This document shows, piece after piece, positions 27,229 through 36,129 of a stretch of 53,856 bases of DNA (the stretch's first letter is position 1; each line of letters starts with the position of its first letter). Source of the stretch: Chryseobacterium sp. CH21 (GTDB lineage: Bacteria > Bacteroidota > Bacteroidia > Flavobacteriales > Weeksellaceae); the NCBI RefSeq assembly GCF_004119445.1, contig NZ_QICI01000018.1:1-53856 (forward strand). The letters are read 5' to 3'. Under the pieces are notes generated by a model, which was not told where the DNA came from, searched no databases, and was given only the letters and a program-made list of their open reading frames with translations. A program made the position numbers and the translations under genes.

Positions 27229-28253
27229 ATGAAAAAAGCTATTCTCATTATCATTCTGCTGGTTTTTGTAGTGGCAGGATTTTTTGGTTTGAGATTTTAT
27301 AATAAATATTTAGGAAACAACGTAGAAAAGGAAGGGTATGTTCTGATTCCTCATAGAGCAGGTTTTAAACAGATCATGGATTCTATTGCTCCTTATATTA
27401 AAGACAAAGAATCTTTTGAAGCGGTGGCTAAGGAAAAAGGTCTTGATACCAATTTTAAAGCAGGACGGTATTACATCCAGAGCGGAACAGGGAATAAAAA
27501 CCTTGTCAATATGATCAAAGCTGGTAATCAGACCGCAAATTCTTATAGAATCGGAGATTTTGGAGATATGTATCAGATGATTGGGAAGGTTTCCAAAAAA
27601 CGGAAATTGATTCATTACATTTTGTAAAAGATCTGGATGCTGTGGCACAGGAGAAAGGCTATAAAAATGTTGAAGATTTAAAAAAGTATTTTTTCATCGA
27701 TACTTATAATTTTTTCTGGACGGTAAGTCCGAGAGAATTTTTTGCCAAGTTCGAAAATCAGTATAATGATTTCTGGACGAGTGAAAGAAAAAATAAAGAA
27801 CAGCAGTCTGGCCTTACAAGAGATCAGATTTATGCCCTTGCTTCTATTGTTTATAAAGAATCCGGAGGAAAAAAAGATGAAATGAAAACAATTGCAGGAT
27901 TATATTTAAACCGTTACAGAAAAGGAATGAAACTTCAGTCTGATCCTACGGTAATTTATGCAATTAATAAACAGACTAATTTTAAAGAACCTATAAAAAG
28001 AGTATTATATAAGCATTTATCTACACCATCACCTTACAATACTTACGCCAATGCAGGTATTCCTCCGGGACCGATCTGTGTAGTGGATAAGAATTCAATA
28101 GATGCTGTTTTAAATGCTGAAAACAACAATTATATATTTATGTGTGCTGATCCGACAAGATTTGGATACCACAAGTTTACGGCAAGTGCTGAAGAACATG
28201 CTGTGAATGCAAAGGCTTACCAAGACTGGCTCAACTCAAAAAATATAAAATAG
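27229..28253 (+). pseudogene. mltG: Endolytic murein transglycosylase MltG, frameshifted
   Basis: Two consecutive frames form one ~341-residue YceG-like protein. The first has a membrane anchor (ILIIILLVFVVAGFFGLRFY) and the LysM-like start of the domain, derailing after GKVSKK. The second holds the catalytic part: LASIVYKESGG with the acidic catalytic Glu, AGLYLNRYRKGMKLQSDPTV, and SPYNTYANAGIPPGPI. Adding one A to the A6 run at 27595-27600 reads SKKTEIDSLHFVKDLD and joins them. MltG cuts nascent glycan strands and sets their length. The gene follows dapF. The break sits in a homopolymer and matches six others in the window, so a base-calling error is favoured. Confidence 0.85.
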
Positions 28254-28385
28254 GCATAGAAAGCACCTGAAAATTTAAACAGTTATAAAAAAACATACAA
28301 CCATAATGTTTTGAAGATCAAATTGATATGGATATTCAAAATATTAAGGGTTATTCTTTCACGATCTTATACAAAAAAATAACCT

Positions 28386-30971
28386 ATGAAGAATAAGACA
28401 GAAATTGTCAATATTTTCACCAGAAAAACTTTAGGACTTACGTTTGTACTTTCAGCGGCAGCATTGGCTTTTGCACAGGAGAAAGCTGGAGTTTCAGGGA
28501 CTATTGTCAACAAAAAAAATCAGCCGGTTCCTTATGCTTCTGTAACTTTCAGTAACAAAACCAACAAAACATTAAGTGATGCTGTATTGACAGATGAAAA
28601 GGGACAGTACAAGCTTCAGCTGATGCCGGGAGATTATGATATTACAGTAGAAGCTATTGATTACAAAAAAAGTGTAGTCAGTAAAAATATTGCAGCAGCA
28701 GGTAATATCGGAGCTTTATCTATTGAAGCAGAGGCTACCTCTACTGTTGATGGTAAAACAAAAGAAATACAAGGTGTTGTCATCACAGCCGCAGCTACTA
28801 AAGCTTATAAAGTTGAGCTTGATAAGAAAACATATGATCCTTCCCAGGACATCGTGAGTAAAGGAGGAAATCTTCAGGATGTTTTAACCAATGTTCCTTC
28901 GGTTTCTGTAGATACAGACGGAACGGTTTCTATGAGAGGAAATTCCAATGTGAAATTTTTGATCAACGGAAAGCCATCTTCCCTTCTTGGAATAGATGAT
29001 GGGGCCAATGCCCTGCAAAGTATTCCGGCAGATCAGATTGAAAGAATTGAAGTCATTACCAATCCTTCTTCTAAATTTGAAGCAAGCGGAACAGCAGGGA
29101 TACTGAATATTATTCTTAAAAAGGATAAAAAAATGGGATTCAATGGTACTGTAACCGGTACGTTAGGCTATCTTCCAAGAACCAATTTAAATGCTAATCT
29201 TAACTGGAGAAAAGGTAACTGGACCTGGTTTTTAAATGGCGGCGGCGGTTATCAGAAGAATGAAAGTACCATGAAGAATACCACTACCAGAAAGGATGAT
29301 ATTGGCAGTCTTTCTTCTGAGGCATTCCCTTTTACACAGTATTCCCAACAAAATGGTAAAACGACAAGAGAAAGTGACACCTACAATGTTACTGCAGGTT
29401 TTACACATGATTTCAGTGATAAGACTTCCATCAATTTCTCCGGAATGATCAGAAGTTTTGATACGGATCAGACAGGTCTTAATGCTTATAATGAAAGGCT
29501 ATACACTAGTCCAACTTCTGGTGTAATGAATGTTTTAAGAGATAGGAACAGCTATGGAAACAATAAAAACCTGGCTACCCAGTTTGATTTTGGAATTGAT
29601 CAGAAAATTGGAGATAACGGGCAGCTAATATCAGCATCTGCAAGTTACCAGACAAATAAAACTGATGGAACCAACCAAATTGTTCAAAAAACATTTTTTA
29701 ACAATATTTTACAGCCAAACGGTGTTATTAATAATGTAATTACAGACTCCAAAACTGATACATTCATCGGAAAAATAGATTATGAACTTCCCATAGGAGA
29801 AAAATCTAAATTAGAAGCTGGAGCACGTTATGATTATAATAGAAATACCTATAATTATTTTGTAGATCAAAGTGATAACGGACAGCCTGCTTACACAAGA
29901 TATGATTTTACAAGTAACACAGTATATTCTGAAAAGATTTTAGGTGTTTATGCACAATTTAAAAGTAAAATCGGAGAAAAATTTGCTTATCAGTTAGGAT
30001 TAAGAAGTGAAACCTCAAAAATTGATGTGAACTTCCAGAATTATGATGTAAACGGAAACCCTGCAAACACCCCGGAAGTCAATAAAAACTATACTAAATT
30101 CTTCCCTTCTGTATTTTTAAGCTATGACCTGGCTAAGAATAACCAGATTTTGTTAAATTATTCAAGAAGAATCAATCGTCCCAGAGCTTTTTCTTTGATT
30201 CCTTTCATGTCTTTTGATGATGACAGAAACTATTTCAGAGGAAATCCTAACCTAAACCCAACCTACGAAAACTCTTTTGAGTTAGGATATAACCTTTCGA
30301 ATAAAAAGATTACATTCAACCCTACTTTGTATTTCAGGAAATCTGAAGACGAACAAAACAGATATCAGTACATAGATCAGACAGGAGCTGTGAACACAAT
30401 TCCTTTCAACGTAGGTACAGAAACCAACTACGGTTTAGATTTGAATGGAACTTATGATCCTTTCAACTGGTGGAAAATAATGCTTTCTGCTGACCTTTAT
30501 GGATATAAAAACACAGGAAGCTATAACTTATTCCCTGATAATCCAAAAACCTTAAATGACTTTTCAGGTTCCGGTTTCTCATATAGACTCCGTTTTAATA
30601 ATACCTTCAAGCCTACAAAGAATTTAAGTTTCCAAATTCAAAGTTTCTATAGAGCTGCTGAGAAAACAGCTATGAACAACCGTAAAGCCATGTATGGTGT
30701 AGATTTAGGTGTAAGCCAGACCATCTGGAAAGGAAACGGAATTATCGGATTCAATATCAGAGATATCTTTAATACAAGAAAGATGAAAAACTACTCTGAT
30801 AACGCTCAGTTTACCAGAGAAATGGAGATGCAGTGGCAGCCGAGACAATTCGCATTGTCTTTCACTTACAAATTTAAACAAGGTGAAAAGGTTGATACTA
30901 AACCAAAAACTAAAAAAGATATTAACTCCAATACTAAAGGAGACGAAGAACAGGGCGGTGGTCCAATGTAA
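28386..30971 (+). CDS. TonB-dependent-receptor-like outer-membrane beta-barrel protein
   Basis: 861 residues. A signal peptide (ALAFAQ end) is followed by a carboxypeptidase-regulatory-like domain (GVSGTIVNKKNQPVPYASVTF, ~34-110), then a plug domain (YDPSQDIVSKGGNLQDVLTNVPSVSVD ... VKFLINGKPSSLLG ... IERIEVITNPSSKFEASGTAGILNI) and a C-terminal beta barrel of ~600 residues ending in SFTYKFKQGEK. This is the outer-membrane beta-barrel family 3 layout, common in flavobacteria. It resembles TonB-linked receptors but its substrate is unknown, and no SusD partner follows it. The tail is charged (GDEEQGGGPM). It is bounded by a strong bidirectional terminator. Confidence 0.85.
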   Translation: MKNKTEIVNIFTRKTLGLTFVLSAAALAFAQEKAGVSGTIVNKKNQPVPYASVTFSNKTNKTLSDAVLTDEKGQYKLQLMPGDYDITVEAIDYKKSVVSKNIAAAGNIGALSIEAEATSTVDGKTKEIQGVVITAAATKAYKVELDKKTYDPSQDIVSKGGNLQDVLTNVPSVSVDTDGTVSMRGNSNVKFLINGKPSSLLGIDDGANALQSIPADQIERIEVITNPSSKFEASGTAGILNIILKKDKKMGFNGTVTGTLGYLPRTNLNANLNWRKGNWTWFLNGGGGYQKNESTMKNTTTRKDDIGSLSSEAFPFTQYSQQNGKTTRESDTYNVTAGFTHDFSDKTSINFSGMIRSFDTDQTGLNAYNERLYTSPTSGVMNVLRDRNSYGNNKNLATQFDFGIDQKIGDNGQLISASASYQTNKTDGTNQIVQKTFFNNILQPNGVINNVITDSKTDTFIGKIDYELPIGEKSKLEAGARYDYNRNTYNYFVDQSDNGQPAYTRYDFTSNTVYSEKILGVYAQFKSKIGEKFAYQLGLRSETSKIDVNFQNYDVNGNPANTPEVNKNYTKFFPSVFLSYDLAKNNQILLNYSRRINRPRAFSLIPFMSFDDDRNYFRGNPNLNPTYENSFELGYNLSNKKITFNPTLYFRKSEDEQNRYQYIDQTGAVNTIPFNVGTETNYGLDLNGTYDPFNWWKIMLSADLYGYKNTGSYNLFPDNPKTLNDFSGSGFSYRLRFNNTFKPTKNLSFQIQSFYRAAEKTAMNNRKAMYGVDLGVSQTIWKGNGIIGFNIRDIFNTRKMKNYSDNAQFTREMEMQWQPRQFALSFTYKFKQGEKVDTKPKTKKDINSNTKGDEEQGGGPM

Positions 30972-30985
30972 TATGCGGTACAATA

Positions 30986-31015
30986 AAAATCCCGAAAAGT
31001 ACTTTTCGGGATTTT
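30986..31015. terminator. Bidirectional terminator between the receptor and nucleotidyltransferase genes
   Basis: A perfect 30-base palindrome (AAAATCCCGAAAAGT and its complement) with A- and T-runs on the two flanks, shared by two convergent genes. Confidence 0.92.
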
Positions 31016-31024
31016 TTATGATTG

Positions 31025-31477
31025 TTATTTTACAGGTTCTGCTTTGGCATCTTTTTCTTTTTCAGCTTCATAGATCCTTCTTCTCAGATCGCTGGTAGAA
31101 AACCTATGATCTCTTTTGTTGTAAAAGATTTCAATTCCTTTTTCTTCACAGTATTGTTTACCTGTAAAGTCTCTGTCCATATAATCATCCCCGATGATTC
31201 TTACATCAATCACAAATGATTTTAAAATATCCAGCAGGTCTTCTTCTGTATAATAAGGGATGATCTCATCTACCGCATTCACTGCTTTCAGTTGAATATA
31301 CCTTTCAACAATAGTCTGGCTTGGCTTATTTTTGTTGGGACGATCGTGAGACGGGTCGATCTGAAGCCCGACGATTAAATAGTCACATACAGTTTTAGCT
31401 TCTTCAAGCATTTTGATATGCCCTGCATGCAATAAGTCAAATGAGGAAAATGTAATACCTATTCTTTGTGTCTTCAT
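31025..31477 (-). CDS. Cytidylyltransferase-like nucleotidyltransferase (glycerol-3-phosphate type)
   Basis: 150 residues with the HxGH signature in FDLLHAGHIKML (His17 and His20) and a second site FSTSDLRRRI like the family's STxxI motif. It is of the TagD/GCT type, which makes CDP-glycerol or a similar CDP/ADP-activated polyol-phosphate from CTP. The exact substrate cannot be read from sequence; RfaE-like ADP-heptose or FAD synthetase relatives share the fold. It is the last gene of a reverse-strand group with galE and a DegT aminotransferase, which suggests surface-polymer building. A gap of ~150 bases before galE weakens any operon claim. Confidence 0.8.
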   Translation of the reverse strand: MKTQRIGITFSSFDLLHAGHIKMLEEAKTVCDYLIVGLQIDPSHDRPNKNKPSQTIVERYIQLKAVNAVDEIIPYYTEEDLLDILKSFVIDVRIIGDDYMDRDFTGKQYCEEKGIEIFYNKRDHRFSTSDLRRRIYEAEKEKDAKAEPVK

Positions 31478-31624
31478 ATTAATTTAAAATTAAAACTTCA
31501 CTGAAATGCATAATCTTTTAAAAGGATAAAAGACAGAAAATTCAGGGAAGATGTGTTTTGTAATTTGTTTATAAAATCATTTTAAAAATTGTTCTTTCAT
31601 ATACCAGGAATATCATCACTGAAA

Positions 31625-32647
31625 CTAAGAGTTCCTTGTATTCAGATATTTCTGCCATTCCCAAACTGTTTTTAAAGATTCTTCCAGAGGCGTTTCAGAC
31701 TTCCAGTTAAGCTCTTTCTCTGCTTTTTCAGGATTGGCATAAGCAATTGTAATATCTCCTTCCCTTCTGTCGCAAATCTGATAAGGCACTTCTACGTTAT
31801 TTGCCTTTTCAAAAGCTTTTACTACTTCCAGTACAGATGAGCCTTTTCCTGTTCCCAAATTGTAAATATCTATAACGGTCTCAGATGAAGAATCTCCTAT
31901 CAGTTTCTTTAATGCTGCAACATGCGCTTTTGCGAGGTCAACCACATAAATATAATCACGAACTGCTGTTCCGTCCTGTGTTGGATAATCATCTCCCCAA
32001 ACACTTAATTTCTCACGTATTCCTGCAGCAGTCTGCATCACATAAGGTACCAGATTATCAGGAACCCCTATTGGTAATTCTCCCAATTTTGCAGATGGAT
32101 GGGCACCAATTGGATTAAAATATCTTAATACCGAAATTTTACGGTGATACGCTGTTGCAAAATCAATCAGGATCTGCTCCCCCATTTGCTTTGTCTTCCC
32201 ATACACGCTTTCAGGCATTTTCAACGGTGCGTTTTCATCTATAGGCATTACATCAGCCTGTCCGTATACGGTACATGATGAGCTGAAAATAAAGTTGGAG
32301 ATTTCTCTTGTTTTAAACTCCTGAAGAATATTAATCAATGAGAACAAATTATTTTCATAATAATCTACAGGCTTCAGCTGGCTCTCTCCTACTGCTTTTG
32401 AAGCTGCAAAATTGATACAGCCATCAATCTGATGGGCATCAAAAACCTGGGTAAGAAGCTCTTTTCTTCTTAAATCAAAAGGATAAAAAACAGGTTTCTT
32501 TCCTGTAATTTCTTCAATATTTTTTAATATAAACCTCTCTGAATTGGATAAATCATCTACAATAACAACTTCAAAGCCATTATTAAGGAGTTCTACAACA
32601 GTGTGAGAACCAATATACCCAAGACCTCCGGTAACAAGTATTGTCAT
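31625..32647 (-). CDS. galE: UDP-glucose 4-epimerase GalE
   Basis: 340 residues, the usual GalE length. The NAD-binding GGLGYIGSH is at 7-15, the SSSCTVYG strand at 122-129, and the catalytic Tyr149/Lys153 pair in VYGKTKQ. SVLRYFNPIGAHPSAKLGE is the sugar-nucleotide loop typical of GalE. It interconverts UDP-glucose and UDP-galactose, or the N-acetyl sugars. The neighbouring aminotransferase and nucleotidyltransferase point to surface-glycan or lipopolysaccharide precursors rather than galactose breakdown; that is inference. Confidence 0.93.
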   Translation of the reverse strand: MTILVTGGLGYIGSHTVVELLNNGFEVVIVDDLSNSERFILKNIEEITGKKPVFYPFDLRRKELLTQVFDAHQIDGCINFAASKAVGESQLKPVDYYENNLFSLINILQEFKTREISNFIFSSSCTVYGQADVMPIDENAPLKMPESVYGKTKQMGEQILIDFATAYHRKISVLRYFNPIGAHPSAKLGELPIGVPDNLVPYVMQTAAGIREKLSVWGDDYPTQDGTAVRDYIYVVDLAKAHVAALKKLIGDSSSETVIDIYNLGTGKGSSVLEVVKAFEKANNVEVPYQICDRREGDITIAYANPEKAEKELNWKSETPLEESLKTVWEWQKYLNTRNS

Positions 32648-32676
32648 TCTTTCTATTTTAATTCTTTGTGTTTTTC

Positions 32677-33114
32677 TTAATCTTTGTGTTTTCCTATATC
32701 ATCTAATTCTAGGAACTGTACTTTTTTATTTCTGAAGACATTTGTTATCAAAAGAAAAAATGATATGATGGAAAAAGTGAAAAAAAATTTAAAAGTATCA
32801 CCCTCCTCAAACGATTTTTCAATCAAAATTTTAATAAATCCTAAAACAAAAAAGAATAGAATCAGAATATAACTAATATTTAAATAAAGAATAGCTTTTC
32901 TGTTTCTAAATAAAAGTAAAATTAAGCTTAAAAATGTGCTTATAAATATTGACACAGCAAAGAGAAAAATAAAATTCTGTACGGAGAATATCTGCTCAAA
33001 GCCTATTTCAATAAATGAGTCATAAGTACCATAGCCAAATAAAAACAGTAAAAACAGTTCAAATAGAAATATCACTATTCCAACTATTCTATATTTAAAT
33101 ATCCTATTTTTCAT
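32677..33114 (-). CDS. Hypothetical four-helix membrane protein
   Basis: 145 residues with four hydrophobic stretches (about 10-30, 45-65, 72-95 and 108-125) and a charged C-terminus (ELDDIGKHKD). I know no family for it. Its ATG overlaps the stop of the DegT gene (TAATG), so its translation is coupled to that gene, and it lies between two sugar-metabolism genes. A role in surface-glycan assembly or transport is possible but not shown. Confidence 0.6.
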   Translation of the reverse strand: MKNRIFKYRIVGIVIFLFELFLLFLFGYGTYDSFIEIGFEQIFSVQNFIFLFAVSIFISTFLSLILLLFRNRKAILYLNISYILILFFFVLGFIKILIEKSFEEGDTFKFFFTFSIISFFLLITNVFRNKKVQFLELDDIGKHKD

Positions 33115-34238
33115 TACCCCATAAACTCAAGCACTGCATCCGTAATATACTTCAGCTGCTCTTCGTCTAATTCTGTATGCATTGGTAAAGAAATTACCTG
33201 ATCCAAAAGCTTATCTGTATTCACAAAGTCTGCAGCATTACTTTCCTGGAAGTACGCTTTTTGCTTTCTCAATGCTACCGGATAATAGATCATTGCAGGA
33301 ATTTCTTTTTCAGTTAAAAACTTCTGAAGTTCATTGCGTTTTCCGTTCAGGATTCTTAAAGTATACTGGTGGAATACATGAGTAGAATTCTCTGCTCTTT
33401 TGGGAGTAAGAATATTCGGGTTTCCTTCGAATGCTTCATCATAAAAATCTGCAGCTCTTCTTCTTGCTTCGTTGTAAGAATCAAGATGAGGAAGTTTTTT
33501 TCTTAAAACGGCAGCCTGAATACTATCCAGACGGGAGTTTACCCCTACCTCATCGTGATAGTATCTTTCATACATTCCATGGTTTACAATTCCTCTTAAA
33601 CGGTGTGCAAGCTCGTCATTATTGGTAAAAATAGCTCCTCCGTCTCCGTAGCATCCCAAATTTTTGGAAGGGAAGAAAGAAGTTGTTCCTACCGTAGACA
33701 TTGTTCCTGCCTGCTTTACAGTTCCGTCAGAGAATGTATATTCTGAACCGATAGCCTGAGCGTTGTCTTCAATAACATATAAATTGTGCTCTTCAGCAAT
33801 TTTCAAAATCTCTTCCATATTCGCACACTGTCCGAAAATGTGTACCGGAATAATCGCTTTTGTTCTTGGTGTAATTGCTTTTTTAATCTGCTCTGTAGAA
33901 ATCGTGAAAGTATCGTAATCCACATCTACCAATACAGATTTTAATTTAAGCAGATGAATTACTTCTACTGTTGCCGCAAAAGTAAAATCAGCTGTAATAA
34001 TTTCGTCTCCTTCTTTCAGATCTAAAGCCATCAGGGCAATCTGTAATGCATCTGTACCATTGGCACATGGAATCACATGTTTTACTTCTAAATAAGACTC
34101 CAATTCATTCTGGAAAGACTTTACTTCAGGACCGTTAATAAATGCCGCAGAATCCATTACATTCAAAACCGCATTGTCTACATCATTCTTTATTTTGTAA
34201 TACTGACTCTGCAAGTCAACCATCTGAATTTTTTTCAT
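33114..34238 (-). CDS. DegT/DnrJ/EryC1/StrS-family sugar aminotransferase
   Basis: 374 residues. The PLP-binding lysine is Lys192 in SFFPSKNLGCYGDGGA. Asp158 in YVIEDNAQAIG is the PLP-pyridine contact, and GTDALQIAL at 61-69 is the phosphate-binding start. These are the marks of nucleotide-sugar aminotransferases that turn a keto-sugar into an amino-sugar, as in pseudaminic acid, perosamine or viosamine synthesis. Which sugar is used cannot be read from the sequence. It is coupled to the membrane protein by overlapping stop/start codons. Confidence 0.9.
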   Translation of the reverse strand: MKKIQMVDLQSQYYKIKNDVDNAVLNVMDSAAFINGPEVKSFQNELESYLEVKHVIPCANGTDALQIALMALDLKEGDEIITADFTFAATVEVIHLLKLKSVLVDVDYDTFTISTEQIKKAITPRTKAIIPVHIFGQCANMEEILKIAEEHNLYVIEDNAQAIGSEYTFSDGTVKQAGTMSTVGTTSFFPSKNLGCYGDGGAIFTNNDELAHRLRGIVNHGMYERYYHDEVGVNSRLDSIQAAVLRKKLPHLDSYNEARRRAADFYDEAFEGNPNILTPKRAENSTHVFHQYTLRILNGKRNELQKFLTEKEIPAMIYYPVALRKQKAYFQESNAADFVNTDKLLDQVISLPMHTELDEEQLKYITDAVLEFMG

Positions 34239-34326
34239 ATAATAAATATTTCTGTAAAAATAAGGAATTTAATATCCGATCAAAAATTTTATTGATTTTG
34301 TTTTTATCTTTATAGAAATTATTCTT

Positions 34327-35927
34327 ATGAAAAAACTTTTACTCTTTTGTTTCCTAACGGGTTATCTTCATGTTTCTGCCCAAACAGAACTTGTTTTTGT
34401 TTACTTTACGGATAAGCCTAATAAAGCGGCGTTTTATGCCAATCCGTTGTCTGAACTCAGCCAAAAATCACTCAACAGGCGTACTACACTGGGAATTCCG
34501 CTTAATGATCAGGATGCCCCTATTGAACAGGCTTATCTTCAGAATCTTCAAAATTTAGGATTTACAGTTACAGATTATTCAAAATGGCTTAATGGAGCAG
34601 CGGTAAATGCTACTCCTGCTCAAAAAACATTGCTGCAGGCACAGCCTTTTGTTTTGTCCATAGAAAGTTTTGCAAGAAACAGTTCAACTACTGTAAAAGT
34701 AACACCCGGAAAATGGAAAGACGATGCTAGTATCAATAAAATCCTTACCACTTTTAATTATGGTTCCGGTGCAGGACAGATTGATCAGGTTAATATACGG
34801 CCTCTTCACCTTGCAGGTTTTACCGGAACAGGAATTTCCATTGCCGTGATTGATTCAGGATTTCCAACAGTAAATACAGGAACAGCCTTTTCGAGATTAT
34901 GGACGGGCAACCATATTAAAGCTACTTATGATTTTGTTACCAAAACCGGAGACGTATACAATACTTCCCTCAATGGTCATGGCTCTGTTGTTTTAGGGGC
35001 TATCGGAGGGTATCTTGAAGATACTTTGTAGGTGCTGCACCTGATGCTGATTTCTATTTGTACCGTAGTGAGAACGCAGCTGTAGAAGTTCCTGAAGAAG
35101 AGTTATACTGGATTGAAGCAGCCGAAGAAGCAGACCGAAAAGGGGTGGAAATCATTACCTCATCATTGGGGTACAATGTTTTTGATGACAGCCGTTACAA
35201 TTATACTTATGCCAATATGAATGGAAATACTTCTTTCATTGCCCGCGGAGCAGGTATTGCTGCTGAAAAAGGAATTTTTGTTCTTGCCGCTGCGGGTAAT
35301 TCAGGACAACAGCCATGGCATTACCTTATGACACCCTCTGATAATGCTAAAGTATTTTCTATCGGATCTGTAGATTCTGCAGGAACGGCATCCGGATTTT
35401 CTTCTTTCGGACCGAATTCTCTTGGTGTGGTAAAGCCTGATGGAAGTACTCAGGGTACTGGTACCACAACGGTCTATGATAATGCAACTCTTATCGTAAA
35501 CGGAACCTCCATTGCTACTCCTATTGCTGCCGGAGGTGTAGCATGTCTTATCCAGGCATTCCCAACAATGAACAGAGAGCAGATGAGAACAAGGTTGAGA
35601 CAGACTGCTTCTCTTTATCCTGCTTCTTCAGATCAGATAGGATATGGAATTCTTAATTTCGGGAGCTTATATAATCTCGTTCTGAACACTTCTGAAATGG
35701 TGAAAAAAGAAAAGTTCTCTATCTTTCCCAATCCTGCTAAAAACATTCTGAATGTAGCATCGGAACAAGAGATTCAGTCATTGGAAGTTTATGATAATCT
35801 GGGAAGATCCATCAGAAAAAGCAGCAACCAAAAATCTATCAAAGTGGAGGATTTTGCAAAAGGAACTTATTATCTGAAAATTCAGACGAAGGATAAGGTT
35901 TTGTACGAAAAATTCTTAAAAGAATAA
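34327..35927 (+). pseudogene. Subtilisin-like S8 protease with T9SS tail, frameshifted
   Basis: Two frames are halves of one ~533-residue serine protease. The first has a signal peptide (YLHVSAQ), a propeptide-like stretch, the catalytic Asp in IAVIDSGFP and the catalytic His in NGHGSVVLGAIGG, and ends too soon after YLEDT. The second starts ENAAVEVPEEELYW and holds the catalytic Ser in NGTSIATPIAAGG. One more T at T3 (35025-35027) reads TFVGAAPDADFYLYR and joins them. The last ~70 residues (FSIFPNPAKNILNV ... GTYYLKIQTKDK) are a T9SS sorting domain. It would be a surface or secreted protease. The lesion is again a single missing base. Confidence 0.8.
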
Positions 35928-35980
35928 TTTTTTATTTCCCGCTGATTATTCAGATTGAGCAGATTTATTACAACATAAAC

Positions 35981-36007
35981 ATCTGTGTGATCTGCGTAAT
36001 CTGCGTG
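35981..36007. repeat. Three tandem ATCTGYGTR 9-mers
   Basis: ATCTGTGTG, ATCTGCGTA and ATCTGCGTG follow one another without a gap. They are part of a short intergenic region between the protease and ppc genes. Confidence 0.6.
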
Positions 36008-36041
36008 AGATATTCTTGTAAAACTGGTTGCAACCTATTTT

Positions 36042-36092
36042 GGCTAAAGCCTGTGGATGGGTCAATAAAAAAGAATGGGCTAAAGCCCATTC
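36042..36092 (-). terminator. GGCTAAAGCC repeat pair, including the ppc terminator
   Basis: The perfect 8-bp stem GAATGGGC/GCCCATTC with TAAA loop at 36073-36092 is followed on the reverse strand by six T, so it should end ppc transcription. A second copy of the loop word, GGCTAAAGCC, lies at 36042-36051. The two resemble repeated hairpins more than a single terminator. Confidence 0.75.
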
Positions 36093-36129
36093 CTATTGAT
36101 ATCATATTGTACGAAACTTTCGTATTAAC

